The translations under genes were made by a program, and so were the position numbers. DNA of 32,859 bases, taken from Desulfonema limicola. GTDB taxonomy: Bacteria; Desulfobacterota; Desulfobacteria; Desulfobacterales; RPRI01. Below are positions 17,863 to 27,370 of the stretch, in pieces. The DNA is taken from the NCBI GenBank assembly GCA_020723255.1, contig DYJH01000024.1, positions 1-32,859 of the forward strand, in the 5' to 3' direction. Positions within the stretch are counted from its first letter, which is position 1; each line of letters opens with the position of its first letter. The notes under the pieces were generated by a model, which made no database searches, had not been told where the DNA came from, and saw nothing but the letters and a program-made list of their open reading frames with translations.

Positions 17863-18774
17863 TTATATGCCGGTTGCTGCAAGTTTTTCCACCAATTCTT
17901 TCTGTTCGAAACTCAGAGTTTTCGGTATAACGATATTAATGGAAACATATAAATCGCCTGTTTTCTTCCCATGCATTTGAGGAAGTCCATGTCCGGCAAG
18001 GCGCATTTTTGTTCCATGTTTTGTACCGGGTGGTATTTTAAGGTTCAATTCCTTGCCCTCAACTGTGGGAACAGATATTTTTGTTCCAAGAAGGGCTTCG
18101 GTCAGTTTAACACTTTTATCAATATAAAGGTCATATTCTTTCACAGCATATAATGGGTTATCCAAAGCCTTTGCCAGTATATAAAGATCACCAGGCTCTC
18201 CGCCATACGGACCCGGTTCTCCCTTGCCGGCAAGACGCAATTTCTTGCCTGTTATCATTCCTTTCGGTATTTTAACGGTGATCTTCTCCGAACGCTTGCC
18301 ATGGCTGAAACTTACAACCTTAGTTGCGCCTTTAGCAATCTCTTCCAATGTTAAAGGAAGTTCATATATCAAATCCTGACCTTGAGCCTGCTGCTGATAT
18401 GCGGCATAATCTCCGAATGGGGAACCTCCTCCGAAAGTAGTGCGCCTGCCGCCTCCCCTGCCGGAAAAAGCGCCTCCGCCGATGCCGAATTCTCTTAGAA
18501 TATCATTGAAATCGAACCCCTTGAAAATATCTTCCTGTGTATATTTCTGGTTAAAAGCGGCGGATCCGAATTCATCATATTGTTTTCGTTTTTCTTTATC
18601 GCTTAAAACTGCATAAGCTTCACTGATTTTCTTGAATTTTTCTTCGGCGCTTTTATCACCCTTTGCATGGTCGGGGTGGTATTTCATAGCAAGCTTTCTG
18701 TATGCCTTCTTGATCTCTTCCTCGGTAGCATTCTTATTGACGCCAAGCTCTTTATAGTAATTGGTCTCGGCCAT
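17863..18774 (-). CDS. CbpA-type DnaJ co-chaperone (class B J-protein)
   Basis: The 303-residue protein has an N-terminal J domain (about 5-70) with the essential HPD in [10 protein letters not shown], then a glycine/phenylalanine-rich linker (about 90-125, [15 protein letters not shown]), then the two-lobed C-terminal substrate-binding domain ([41 protein letters not shown]). The four CxxCxGxG zinc motifs of DnaJ are absent, so this is a CbpA-like class B co-chaperone. It stimulates an Hsp70 (DnaK) ATPase and delivers clients. The ATG at 18774 follows AAGGGAATCTAT. A strong sigma-70 promoter lies about 70 bp upstream. No heat-shock sigma-32 element or CIRCE was recognised. Confidence 0.94.
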   Translation of the reverse strand: MAETNYYKELGVNKNATEEEIKKAYRKLAMKYHPDHAKGDKSAEEKFKKISEAYAVLSDKEKRKQYDEFGSAAFNQKYTQEDIFKGFDFNDILREFGIGGGAFSGRGGGRRTTFGGGSPFGDYAAYQQQAQGQDLIYELPLTLEEIAKGATKVVSFSHGKRSEKITVKIPKGMITGKKLRLAGKGEPGPYGGEPGDLYILAKALDNPLYAVKEYDLYIDKSVKLTEALLGTKISVPTVEGKELNLKIPPGTKHGTKMRLAGHGLPQMHGKKTGDLYVSINIVIPKTLSFEQKELVEKLAATGI

Positions 18775-18844
18775 ATAGATTCCCTTTTTTTATTGTTTAA
18801 GTTAAATATTCTGTAAAATAATCAAATAACAATATTAATTTATT

Positions 18845-18873
18845 ATAATAAGGTTAAAGCAAAAACCTGTCAA
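18845..18873 (-). promoter_or_regulatory. Sigma-70 promoter for the cbpA-like gene
   Basis: On the minus strand TTGACA (18873-18868) is followed by a 17-base spacer and TATTAT (18850-18845), close to ideal. Transcription would start near 18838, giving a leader of about 64 bases before the ATG at 18774. The region is the only gap between mnmG and this gene, so the promoter probably makes cbpA independent of mnmG. Confidence 0.6.
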
Positions 18874-18904
18874 GAATCATACAATAATTTACCAGATCAA
18901 GATC

Positions 18905-20794
18905 TTATTTTAACGCTTGCTGTCCACGTTCAAAAGCCTTGATTGCTATCATAAGTACGGAAACAGCAGCCGGAGTCATACCGTCAACTCTTGAAGCCTG
19001 GCCAAGAGAAGCAGGTTTTATTTCGGTCAGTTTTTCTTTAAGTTCGTTTGACAAACCATGAACAATTGAAAAATCAAAGCCCGCATTAATTTTTATTTTT
19101 TCCAGATTCTTGAACTTTTCAATTTCTTTTTGTTGCCTTTCAATATAACCTTCATATTTAATTTCTATTTCAACCTGTTTAGTTGTTTTTGGATCTATGT
19201 TTTCAAAATCACCGGCAAGATTTCTTACAGCGCTATAATCAAGTTGTGTTCTTTTCAATAGCTGATCAAGATAGACTCCGCTTGTTATAGGATTTGTGCC
19301 CCGGCTTTCCAAAAAACAATTTACTTCTTTTGACGGCTTTATAATTATGCCTCTGATCCTGTTTAATTCGGCATCTATTTGCTTCTTGCGTTCATTCAAT
19401 TCTTTAATTGCATCATCATCAACAAGACCCAGCTCATGCCCTGCCTTCATAAGCCTCAAATCTGCATTGTCTTCGCGCAACATGAGCCTGTATTCCGCTC
19501 TTGAGGTAAACATCCGGTAAGGTTCACGGGTTCCTTTTGTGATAAGATCATCAACCATTACAGCCATGTAGGCCTGCGATCTGTCGAGAATAAAGGGAGG
19601 TCTTTTTTGAACAAAACATGCGGCATTTATCCCCGCCCATAAGCCTTGGGCCGCTGCTTCTTCGTAACCGGAAGTTCCGTTAATCTGGCCTGCAAGAAAA
19701 AGTCCTGAGATCAGTTTTGTTTCAAGAGTCTGTTTGAGCTGAACAGGGTTTATATAATCATATTCAATAGCATAAGCAGGTCTTATTATTTCAGCCTCTT
19801 CCAGCCCTTTAACCGATCTTACAAGCTGAATCTGTATTTCAATGGGGAGACTGTTGCCGAGACCGCTTGCATATATTTCATCAGTATCAAGCCCTTCCGG
19901 CTCTAAAATTACATGATGAGTTTCTCTGCCCGGAAATTTTACAACTTTGTCTTCAAACGACGGGCAATATCTTGCCGAAACTCCTTTGATTATTCCGCCA
20001 TACAATGCGGAAGATCCAAGGTTACTCAACACTATCTCACGGCTTCTTGAGTTCGTATGACCCATGTAGCTGGGCATCTGAGGCAATATAATTCTGTTTG
20101 TAAAAAATGAAAACGGCGTCGGGTTGCACTCCGAATCCTGTCTGTCAAATGCATTAAAATCGATAGTTGTTTTCTTTAATCTTGGAGGCGTTCCTGTTTT
20201 CATCCTTCCAAGATTAAACCCAAGTTCTTTCAGATTTCCAGCAAGGCTGTATGAGGCAAACTCTCCTGCTCTTCCCGCTTTCATGGAGTTAGAACCGATA
20301 TGAATAAGTCCGCTTAAAAAAGTGCCTGTAGAAAGCACTACTGCTTTTGCCGGATAGCAAAAACCTGTATAATCCATAATACCGGCAAGTTCCCCGTTTT
20401 CCACAATAAGGCGTTCAACGAAAACCTGCTTCAGATCCAGACAAGTCTGTTTTTCAACAACTGCCTTCATAGCCGTATGATACCGTAATTTGTCGTTCTG
20501 TGTTCTGGATGAATGTACGGCAGGTCCTTTTCTTGTGTTCAGCGTTCTGTATTGAATAGCGCTCTTATCGGCAATACGCGCCATTTCCCCGCCAAGCGCA
20601 TCTATTTCTTTTACAAGCTGGCCTTTAGCCATTCCTCCGATAGAAGGGCTGCAAGGCATTGCAGCAAGCTTGTCGAGATCTATCGCAACAAGAAGCACAC
20701 TGCAGCCCATTCTTGCTGCGGCAAGAGCGGCTTCACATCCGGCATGTCCGGCTCCGACTACAATAATGTCATAATTTTTAGGATAAAAGCTCAT
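18905..20794 (-). CDS. mnmG: tRNA U34 carboxymethylaminomethyl synthesis enzyme MnmG
   Basis: The 629-residue protein is full length for MnmG (GidA), which with MnmE adds the aminomethyl or carboxymethylaminomethyl group to wobble uridine 34 using FAD and methylene-THF. The FAD-binding [17 protein letters not shown] is at about 13-29. Both functional cysteines are in their conserved contexts, [12 protein letters not shown] near 45-56 and [11 protein letters not shown]. The C-terminal [14 protein letters not shown], which docks MnmE and tRNA, is intact. The ATG at 20794 has GGAAGGT about 15 bases upstream, slightly distant. It is divergent from the YhcC-type radical SAM gene with an 80-bp gap. 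No mnmE or parA/parB is adjacent in this window. Confidence 0.97.
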   Translation of the reverse strand: MSFYPKNYDIIVVGAGHAGCEAALAAARMGCSVLLVAIDLDKLAAMPCSPSIGGMAKGQLVKEIDALGGEMARIADKSAIQYRTLNTRKGPAVHSSRTQNDKLRYHTAMKAVVEKQTCLDLKQVFVERLIVENGELAGIMDYTGFCYPAKAVVLSTGTFLSGLIHIGSNSMKAGRAGEFASYSLAGNLKELGFNLGRMKTGTPPRLKKTTIDFNAFDRQDSECNPTPFSFFTNRIILPQMPSYMGHTNSRSREIVLSNLGSSALYGGIIKGVSARYCPSFEDKVVKFPGRETHHVILEPEGLDTDEIYASGLGNSLPIEIQIQLVRSVKGLEEAEIIRPAYAIEYDYINPVQLKQTLETKLISGLFLAGQINGTSGYEEAAAQGLWAGINAACFVQKRPPFILDRSQAYMAVMVDDLITKGTREPYRMFTSRAEYRLMLREDNADLRLMKAGHELGLVDDDAIKELNERKKQIDAELNRIRGIIIKPSKEVNCFLESRGTNPITSGVYLDQLLKRTQLDYSAVRNLAGDFENIDPKTTKQVEIEIKYEGYIERQQKEIEKFKNLEKIKINAGFDFSIVHGLSNELKEKLTEIKPASLGQASRVDGMTPAAVSVLMIAIKAFERGQQALK

Positions 20795-20874
20795 TTGTTA
20801 AAATATTTACCTTCCATTTTTATTTTCAGTATATATAATTGTATTCAAATCAAATCAAGACGGGAATCAAAATT

Positions 20875-21783
20875 TTGAAGAGCAGATATTACGATTTAAA
20901 TACCTATTTCAGAAATATTTTCGGGTGCAGGGTGCAAAAAATTACTGTTGATGCGGGGCTTACCTGCCCCAACAGAGACGGCACAACTTCAACCGGAGGC
21001 TGTATTTATTGCAATGCGCAGGGCTCCGGCACAGGCGCTCATGCAAAAGGGCTTTCCATAACACAGCAGCTCACAGAAGGAAAAGCCGCTCTTTCAAAAA
21101 GATACCAAGCGGAAAAATTCATAGCTTATTTCCAGTCATTTTCGAACACCTATGCTTCTTGTGAAAAGCTTAAAAGCTTTTATGATGAAGCATTGTCAGT
21201 TGAAAATATTGCAGGCCTTTCAATTGGAACAAGGCCAGACTGCATCAATGAATCCGTGCTTGAGCTTCTCGAAAACTATGCAAAAAAATATCTCATATGG
21301 ATTGAATACGGATTGCAATCTGCACATTATGAAACACTTTTGCTGATAAACAGAGGACATAATTATAAATGTTTCGAAAATGCCGTGAATGCTACCAAAG
21401 AAAGAGGAATAAAAATTTGCGCTCATGTCATCCTCGGTCTTCCCGGAGAAGGAAAAATACATATGCTTGAAACGGCAAAAGCATTGGCAAAGCTTGAAAT
21501 AGACGGAATCAAAATTCATCTTCTGTATGTTGTTAAAGGCACAAAAATGGAAGATCTTTATTTAAGCGGAGGATACAGATGCCTTGAACAGGATGAATAT
21601 GCACAGCTTGTATGCGATTTTCTGGAACTTCTCCCGGAGGATATGGTAATTCAGCGCCTCACAGGAGATCCTCACCGAAACGAACTGGTAGCACCCCTTT
21701 GGTCTTTAGAAAAATCGAAAACCCTCTTTCTGATCAAAACCATTCTTGAAAAAAGAAATTCATGGCAGGGAAAATTTCATTAA
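20875..21783 (+). CDS. YhcC-type radical SAM protein (TIGR01212 family)
   Basis: The protein belongs to the YhcC/TIGR01212 radical SAM family of unresolved function. The iron-sulfur ligands sit in an unusual spaced motif, CPNRDGTTSTGGCIYC, at about residues 32-47 of the 302-residue form, which is the family hallmark (C-x12-C-x2-C). Other conserved parts are FIAYFQSFSNTYA, SIGTRPDCI, WIEYGLQSAH and HVILGLPGEG. An open frame extends to a TTG at 20839, but the TTG at 20875 gives MKSRYYDLNTYF, the usual N-terminus, and has GGGA 9 bases upstream. Its stop overlaps the stop codon of the convergent histidine-kinase gene (TTAA at 21780-21783), leaving no room for a terminator between them. Confidence 0.88.
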   Translation: MKSRYYDLNTYFRNIFGCRVQKITVDAGLTCPNRDGTTSTGGCIYCNAQGSGTGAHAKGLSITQQLTEGKAALSKRYQAEKFIAYFQSFSNTYASCEKLKSFYDEALSVENIAGLSIGTRPDCINESVLELLENYAKKYLIWIEYGLQSAHYETLLLINRGHNYKCFENAVNATKERGIKICAHVILGLPGEGKIHMLETAKALAKLEIDGIKIHLLYVVKGTKMEDLYLSGGYRCLEQDEYAQLVCDFLELLPEDMVIQRLTGDPHRNELVAPLWSLEKSKTLFLIKTILEKRNSWQGKFH

Positions 21784-24101
21784 CTTGTCACTTTTAACAC
21801 ATCATTTAACACGTTACCCAATGCAATGGGATCAAAAGGCTTGGGCATCATGCCTTTGAAACCATATTCACGAAAATTTGACATAATCGGATCATCAGAG
21901 TAACCGCTGGAAACAACAGCCTTTACTTCAGGATCTATCTCAAGCAATATCTTTATCACATCCTTTCCTCCCATACGACCGGGAATTGTCAAATCCAGGA
22001 TGACTGCATCATAGGGTTTTCCGGATTTCCGGGCTTTCCTATACAACTCAACCGCTTCAACGCCATCCTTTGCGAAATCTGCTTCATACCCCAGCGTCTC
22101 CAGCATCTCTCCCATCATTATCGTTAAATATTTATCATCATCCATTACGAGTATTTTGCCCTTGCCTGTTGTTAAGAGGGCAGGTTCTTCTTTCGCCTGA
22201 ATTTCTTTGGATGAAGCAGGCAGGTAGATGTAAAATGTGGTTCCGGAACCCTGACTGGAGTTTACCGATATGTGTCCGGCGTGCTTTCTGATAATGGAAT
22301 AGGCTGTTGCAAGTCCAAGACCTCTCCCTGTCTGCTTTGTTGAAAAATAAGGATCGAATATCTTTGAAATGTGCTTTTCGGCTATACCCATCCCCTGATC
22401 CTTGATGGTGATCATGACGTATCTACCCTGCTTGACAGGCAGACCATTTCTCTCCTCTATTACTTTGTTCTCGGCACAAATCTCTATGACTCCTCCCTCC
22501 GGCGTAGCCTGGTTTGCATTTATAACTATATTATTGAAGACCTGACTTATCTGCCCGGCATCGGCCTCAACCGGCCAGAGATCTTTTGCTATCGAAAAAT
22601 GGCACCTCGATTTTGAGCCGGTCAATACAAAGCGGGAAGACTCTTCCAGAATATTTGCAATTGAAGAAACTTCCTTTACCGGCATTCCCCCTTTGGCAAA
22701 AGTCAATAACTGCATTGTCAGCGCCCTTGCCCTCATAGAAGCAGCTTCTGCCGCGCTCAGAAGATCAAATATTTTATGGTCGGATTTTATCTTCATCTTG
22801 GCAAGGGAAATATTTCCTGAAATAACCGTCAGCATATTATTGAAATCATGAGCTATGCCTCCAGCGAGAATCCCGACGGATTCAAGTTTCTGAGCCTTCA
22901 AAAGATCTTCCTCCGTCCGCTTGCGCGCTGTGATGTCATCGAACACAACAACGAAATACTCCTTACCCGGAGAATAGACCGAGAGGTCAAACCACATGCT
23001 CATGGCGGTGACGAAGAACTCGAAACGTTCGGGCAGGCCGGTCAAGGCCACCCGTGCAAACCGCTCGAACAAATCAGGATCGGCTTCGCGGATGCCCGGA
23101 ATGACCTCGGAAACCTTCTTTCCGACAACATCCTTCAATCCCGTCTGGGTTTGGAATGCGTCGTTGACGGAAAGGTAAACGAAGTCCTGCGGTCGGCCGT
23201 CCTCGAAAAGCATCCGGCAATACGCGAATCCCTCCACCATGTTTTCAAAAAGCGTCCGATAGCGCGTCTCGCTCTCGCACAGCGCCGCTTCTCTTCTCTT
23301 TAAGGATTCAGCCATATTATTGAAGGCCTTTGCAAGTTCCCCTATTTCATCTTCTGTCTCAACAGGCACCTCCTCGACCACCCCTTCCGTTCCGAGGAGT
23401 TTAGCGCTTTCAGTTAATCTGTTAAGCGGTTTTGTTATCCCCTTTATCAAGATGTATGTAACTCCGGAACCAATTATCAGGAAGATAATCCCCATCAGGA
23501 TACTCTTAAACAATATTTCATTGAGCTGCTTATTCAGCATCTCCTTATCCATCGTTATTTTGACAAATCCAATGGGACGGTCATTTTTCTGAAGAGAATC
23601 CTTAACAAAAAACATAGATTCCTCCACAAGGTGACCGGTACTTGAGATTACGGGCGCCCAGAATTCTAAATGGCTCTTATCATCAAGGTAAAAGGGGGAG
23701 AGAGACTTCCTCATTTTCTCAAATATCTTAAGTCTTTCTTGCTCATCTCTCTCAATTGATTTTTTTATAATTTTTATTCCGGGTCTTTCTTTACTCTTCA
23801 ATAGCTTCCCATCCAGATTAAACACTAAAACTTCTAATACATCCTCCTGTTGAAAAATTCCCTCAGCAGGACCCTCGAGCAGATCTTTGTTTTCCGAAAA
23901 TACGCCAATCCTTGAGTTGTAGGCAAGAACGCTTGCAAGTACTTTTCCGCCTTTTATAAGGTTGTCAGTCAGGGCTTTAATCTGGTGATGAATAAAGAGG
24001 GAAGTGAAAGAAACAGAAATAACAAATATAAAAAGGGTAATTGCAGCAAAGATCTTAATACGGAAATTTTCATTCAAGGTTTTGAGTAAATTTAGCTTCA
24101 T
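21780..24101 (-). CDS. Membrane hybrid sensor histidine kinase with PAS and receiver domains
   Basis: The 773-residue protein has a membrane helix at ~16-37, a periplasmic sensor at ~38-198, a second helix at ~199-219, HAMP at ~220-272, PAS at ~276-393 and an H-box GGIAHDFNNM with the phospho-accepting His near 418. The HATPase region shows DQGMGIAEKHISKIFDPYF and GRGLGLATAYSI, and the C-terminal receiver holds VMDDDKY and the Asp in AVILDLTIPG (near 702). It should sense a periplasmic or membrane signal and pass phosphate to its own receiver and then to an unseen phosphotransfer partner. GAGG precedes the ATG. The gene for a lone substrate-binding protein lies 99 bp upstream on the same strand across a palindromic repeat. 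The PAS-coding DNA (about 22920-23290) is far richer in GC than the flanks. Confidence 0.93.
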   Translation of the reverse strand: MKLNLLKTLNENFRIKIFAAITLFIFVISVSFTSLFIHHQIKALTDNLIKGGKVLASVLAYNSRIGVFSENKDLLEGPAEGIFQQEDVLEVLVFNLDGKLLKSKERPGIKIIKKSIERDEQERLKIFEKMRKSLSPFYLDDKSHLEFWAPVISSTGHLVEESMFFVKDSLQKNDRPIGFVKITMDKEMLNKQLNEILFKSILMGIIFLIIGSGVTYILIKGITKPLNRLTESAKLLGTEGVVEEVPVETEDEIGELAKAFNNMAESLKRREAALCESETRYRTLFENMVEGFAYCRMLFEDGRPQDFVYLSVNDAFQTQTGLKDVVGKKVSEVIPGIREADPDLFERFARVALTGLPERFEFFVTAMSMWFDLSVYSPGKEYFVVVFDDITARKRTEEDLLKAQKLESVGILAGGIAHDFNNMLTVISGNISLAKMKIKSDHKIFDLLSAAEAASMRARALTMQLLTFAKGGMPVKEVSSIANILEESSRFVLTGSKSRCHFSIAKDLWPVEADAGQISQVFNNIVINANQATPEGGVIEICAENKVIEERNGLPVKQGRYVMITIKDQGMGIAEKHISKIFDPYFSTKQTGRGLGLATAYSIIRKHAGHISVNSSQGSGTTFYIYLPASSKEIQAKEEPALLTTGKGKILVMDDDKYLTIMMGEMLETLGYEADFAKDGVEAVELYRKARKSGKPYDAVILDLTIPGRMGGKDVIKILLEIDPEVKAVVSSGYSDDPIMSNFREYGFKGMMPKPFDPIALGNVLNDVLKVTS

Positions 24102-24113
24102 TTCATTTCCTCA

Positions 24114-24188
24114 AATCCCCCCTTGCCCCCCTTTATCAAAGGGGGAATTATTATTTCTCCCTTTATCAAAGGGGGGTTGGGGGGATTT
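24114..24188. repeat. C-rich/G-rich inverted repeat with internal direct repeats
   Basis: The 75-bp element starts AATCCCCCCTTGCCCCCC and ends GGGGGGTTGGGGGGATT. Between the outer arms the unit CTTTATCAAAGGGGG occurs twice. It sits between the substrate-binding protein gene and the histidine kinase, both minus strand, and could form a strong hairpin in their common transcript. A longer relative lies at 28070-28241. Confidence 0.8.
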
Positions 24189-24200
24189 TATGCCGTCTAC

Positions 24201-25103
24201 TTAGTTAATGATCCGGGCTTTCCTGACAACATTTTCCTTAATAGTGATTCCTAATTTCTTTGCTACGTTAAGATTAACAGATATAATCGCCTTTCTTGCG
24301 TCTTCCTGTTTTCCATTTATTACACCATTTCCCGAGAGCATCTTTTTAGCCATCTCTCCTGCCTGAGAACCCATATCAAAAGCATCTACGCCTACCGACA
24401 TCAGCGCTCCCAGTTCCACATATTTCTCTGAAAAGGCAAGTATGGGTATTTTGTTTTCGAGAGAGAACAGAAGCATAAACTCAACTGTTTCAGGGGTAAT
24501 TACAGTCAAATCCGGGAGCATCCAGAAAACATCTATCTTTCCTTTCATATCCTGTATCAATTGAGGAACATCCCTGGAATTATAAACCTCCCTTACAACC
24601 GGTTTAATGCCAAATTTAACCGCGGCATCTTTTGCCTCTTTTGCAAGATGGCCTGTTCTGTCCTTGTTGTATAAAAGGCCGATTGTTTTTATTTCCGGCA
24701 TTACGGACACCAGAGTAGCTAACTGCTCTCCCTGGGATATGCTCATGCCGACGCCGCGGATATTCTTTTCTTCTGAGAGTATGGACCAGGGATTTAAGAC
24801 CATAACATAGACAACGGGGATGTCTTTAATACTTTTTACCTTCAAGAGGGCGTCCATCCCTATTGCAAGAACCATATCAGGACTGATCTTATTGATCTCC
24901 CCAGCAACATCCGCACCTTGCAATTCTGAGATAATAATTCTTTTGATCCCGGCATCGCAGACGCTTTTGAATCCCTCGACTGCTTCTTCATATGGCTGTA
25001 TCCTGCTGCTTTGAACGGCCACGACCTCCTGCCCGGCCCAGGCTAAACCCTGACATAGAATTAAAAGAAATAAAATTACAAGTATGGAAAGATTTTTTTT
25101 CAC
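24201..25103 (-). CDS. Periplasmic substrate-binding protein, ABC_sub_bind (TrpX-like) family
   Basis: The 300-residue protein begins with a signal peptide (MKKNLSILVILFLLILC, cleavage after AWA near residue 23). The rest matches the ABC_sub_bind/TrpX-like family: VAVQSSRIQPYEEAVEGF, a GADV start of the first lobe, DIPVVYVMVLNPW, TIGLLYNKDR and DLTVITPETVEF. The fold is a periplasmic-binding type I two-lobe protein. No permease or ATPase gene is near, and the next gene downstream is a hybrid histidine kinase with a periplasmic domain, so it may be a sensor partner rather than a transporter part (inference). The start is GTG at 25103; an ATG just upstream runs into a stop. Ligand unknown. A TonB-dependent receptor gene is divergent 132 bp away. 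Confidence 0.9.
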   Translation of the reverse strand: MKKNLSILVILFLLILCQGLAWAGQEVVAVQSSRIQPYEEAVEGFKSVCDAGIKRIIISELQGADVAGEINKISPDMVLAIGMDALLKVKSIKDIPVVYVMVLNPWSILSEEKNIRGVGMSISQGEQLATLVSVMPEIKTIGLLYNKDRTGHLAKEAKDAAVKFGIKPVVREVYNSRDVPQLIQDMKGKIDVFWMLPDLTVITPETVEFMLLFSLENKIPILAFSEKYVELGALMSVGVDAFDMGSQAGEMAKKMLSGNGVINGKQEDARKAIISVNLNVAKKLGITIKENVVRKARIIN

Positions 25104-25154
25104 TGCATTCTCATATGGCAGCTCAGGTTTTTGTAAAGCAAATAAATTAATTGC

Positions 25155-25183
25155 TTGAAAAAAATAAATTATATTGATAATAA
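25155..25183 (+). promoter_or_regulatory. Candidate promoter for the TonB-dependent receptor gene
   Basis: TTGAAA (25155-25160) and TAATAA (25178-25183) are spaced 17 bases in the AT-rich divergent region. The sequence after it (ATAAATTAACATAAATTATTTATT) is AT-rich with partial symmetry, but I do not see a good Fur box. The call rests on consensus matching. Confidence 0.3.
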
Positions 25184-25235
25184 ATTAACATAAATTATTT
25201 ATTCTGAAAACTCTTTTTATAAAGAAAAAACAGAA

Positions 25236-27194
25236 ATGAATTGCTCAAATAGCCATTTTTATAAAAAATGCACCCTCTTGATTTGTTTTATCCTGACAAT
25301 GACCCCCTTTTGCCGGGCTTTCGCCGCCCAGTCTGAAGAAGAAATGGATGTTCTCCGTCTGTTTTACAAAGAAAAAGACCTTGTTGTCTCGGCCACCAGG
25401 CATCCGAAACCCATTTCCCAGGTTGCGGAAAATATCACGGTTGTGACCGCAAAAGAAATAGAGGAGATGAATGCCCATACGGTAGCGGAAGTCCTTGCAA
25501 GAATACCCGGCCTTTTTGTTGTTTTCAGCGAGGGTGCAGGAAGTTTCGGCTCCACTTCCCTTACAAAAATTCAGGGTTCTGAGTTTAGGCATGTCCTTGT
25601 TCAGATAGATGGGCTAACCTGGAATTTTCTGTCAGACGGATCTGCCGAGACCAATTCAATTCCTGTCGGCATAATAGAGCGCATAGAAGTAATCAAAGGG
25701 CCTGCATCATCGGCCTGGGGATCAGCCCTGGGAGGCGTGGTTAACATTATAACAAAAGCAGCAGGAAGTTCGGAAAGGCCTTCCGGTTCCGTAACCGCTT
25801 CTTATGGTGAGAAAAATACGCAGGATCACAGGGCCGAGGTCTCGGGGAAAGAAGGAACTGTGGGGTATTATCTGTATGCTGGCAGGCAATATTCCGATGG
25901 TCAGATGCCTTCAAGAGACTTTGATACCCATAGCTTTTATTCAAAGTTTAATATCTCTCTTTCAAAGGATGCAGCAGTAGGTTTTAGCATGGGTTACAGC
26001 GATCCTCAAACCGGGCTTGGCAATTATCCGAGCGCAGATATCAGATCAACAAGCAGCAGCCGCACATTTTTTGCAACCGCCTTCCTTGAAGCTTCTCTTA
26101 CAGGAGAGCTTGATTTAAATATATCCTTCCGCCATTTCAAACAGAGAATCGATATAATGAATAATGCTCTGGGGCTGGGAGCTGTCGGCACAGCCGGAGA
26201 ATTTTATTTGGATAGCCTTTATGATGAGAAAACTACGGGAGGAAGCGGCAAACTCGTGTGGACGCACGGAGCGCATACCGCCGTATTCGGCGTGGATGTT
26301 GACAGCGGAAAGCTCGATCAGGCGCTTGCCTCGGGCTCCTTTCTGCAATCGTTTGGCGCTCCTGCGAGATCGGCAACACATCCTGATGTTGACCGGTGGG
26401 CGGTATATGCCAACGACACTATAGTAATCGACAGATTGTCGGTCACACCCGGCATCCGTTATGACCATAACAGCATTACCGGCTCCTTTACAAGCCCTTC
26501 TCTGGGAGCCACATACCGGCTTGGCGGGGATTCAATTTTAAGAGCTTCTGTGGCAAGGGGCTTTACCATGCCTCCTCTCGGCTGGACCTCAGGAGGAGGA
26601 TTGTTCCTTGATCCGAATCCATCCCTTAAGCCCGAAAAAGTCTGGTCGTATCAGGCGGGTGTGGAATCAACCGTTTTAAGATTTCTCTGGGCAAAGGCTA
26701 CGATGTTCCGTCATGAGATAAAAGATATCCTGAAAAAGGAACTGTTTGCAGGACGAGCGCCTGCCTTCAATGATCTGTTTATCAATAGCGGGTCAGACCG
26801 GCGCCATGGGATTGAGCTTGAAGCTGAAACGGTTCCCATGTACAATCTCTCTTGCCGGTCAGGGTTTGCCTATGTGGATATAGATCCTGCTACCGAGGAC
26901 GGATCTGCTGGAATTTATTCCTGGAACATCGGAATAAAGTATGACGACAAAAAATCTTTTCGTGCCCAGATCTTCGGCAGTTACGTGTGGTGGGACTTAA
27001 ATCCGGCACCAGGGGCAAGATACGATGATTTTATCTGGGACTTAAACCTTGGCAAAAAAATCTGCTCTTTCGAAAAAACTGCTGCGGAAGTATTTCTCAC
27101 GGCGCATAACATCTTTAACGGATCTCAGTACACATTTGGCGATATTCAAAATCCCGAAAGATGGGTTGAGGCCGGGATACGCTTTTCTTTTTAA
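25236..27194 (+). CDS. TonB-dependent outer-membrane receptor
   Basis: The 652-residue protein has a signal peptide (MNCSNSHFYKKC, hydrophobic run, AFA near 28-30), a plug domain at about 50-165 and a beta barrel to the end (RWVEAGIRFSF, terminal Phe). Plug hallmarks are ENITVVTAKEIEEM, VAEVLARIPGLFV, IERIEVIKGPASSAWGS and ALGGVVNIITKA. It transports a scarce ligand (siderophore, cobalamin, other large solute) through the outer membrane using TonB energy; the ligand cannot be told. A TonB box may lie in DLVVSATR near 50, a common position for DxVVxA motifs. The ATG has no clear ribosome binding site. It is divergent from a substrate-binding protein gene that precedes a sensor kinase, so these may act together. 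Next on this strand is a 710-bp repeat field and a RiPP-like precursor. Confidence 0.93.
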   Translation: MNCSNSHFYKKCTLLICFILTMTPFCRAFAAQSEEEMDVLRLFYKEKDLVVSATRHPKPISQVAENITVVTAKEIEEMNAHTVAEVLARIPGLFVVFSEGAGSFGSTSLTKIQGSEFRHVLVQIDGLTWNFLSDGSAETNSIPVGIIERIEVIKGPASSAWGSALGGVVNIITKAAGSSERPSGSVTASYGEKNTQDHRAEVSGKEGTVGYYLYAGRQYSDGQMPSRDFDTHSFYSKFNISLSKDAAVGFSMGYSDPQTGLGNYPSADIRSTSSSRTFFATAFLEASLTGELDLNISFRHFKQRIDIMNNALGLGAVGTAGEFYLDSLYDEKTTGGSGKLVWTHGAHTAVFGVDVDSGKLDQALASGSFLQSFGAPARSATHPDVDRWAVYANDTIVIDRLSVTPGIRYDHNSITGSFTSPSLGATYRLGGDSILRASVARGFTMPPLGWTSGGGLFLDPNPSLKPEKVWSYQAGVESTVLRFLWAKATMFRHEIKDILKKELFAGRAPAFNDLFINSGSDRRHGIELEAETVPMYNLSCRSGFAYVDIDPATEDGSAGIYSWNIGIKYDDKKSFRAQIFGSYVWWDLNPAPGARYDDFIWDLNLGKKICSFEKTAAEVFLTAHNIFNGSQYTFGDIQNPERWVEAGIRFSF

Positions 27195-27370
27195 TATTGT
27201 ACATTTGTTACAAGGTGTGTTAGTGTTAAAAAAGTTTATAATTTGTGGCAGGGAAATAATCAACCTGGAACTTAACGGAAATACCCTTCCCCTGAGCGGG
27301 GAGGAAAAATAAAAGTTCCCTCTTCACTTGTATGGGAGAAAAATTTCCCTCTCCCCCAAGGGGAGAGGGG

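Noticed and set aside
22848-23303. Plus-strand 151-codon frame in the kinase gene
   Set aside because: It is a by-product of the GC-rich PAS-coding block, which keeps stop codons rare on the opposite strand.
25170-25235. Fur box in front of the TonB-dependent receptor
   Set aside because: The region is AT-rich with weak symmetry, but does not match the 19-bp consensus closely enough.
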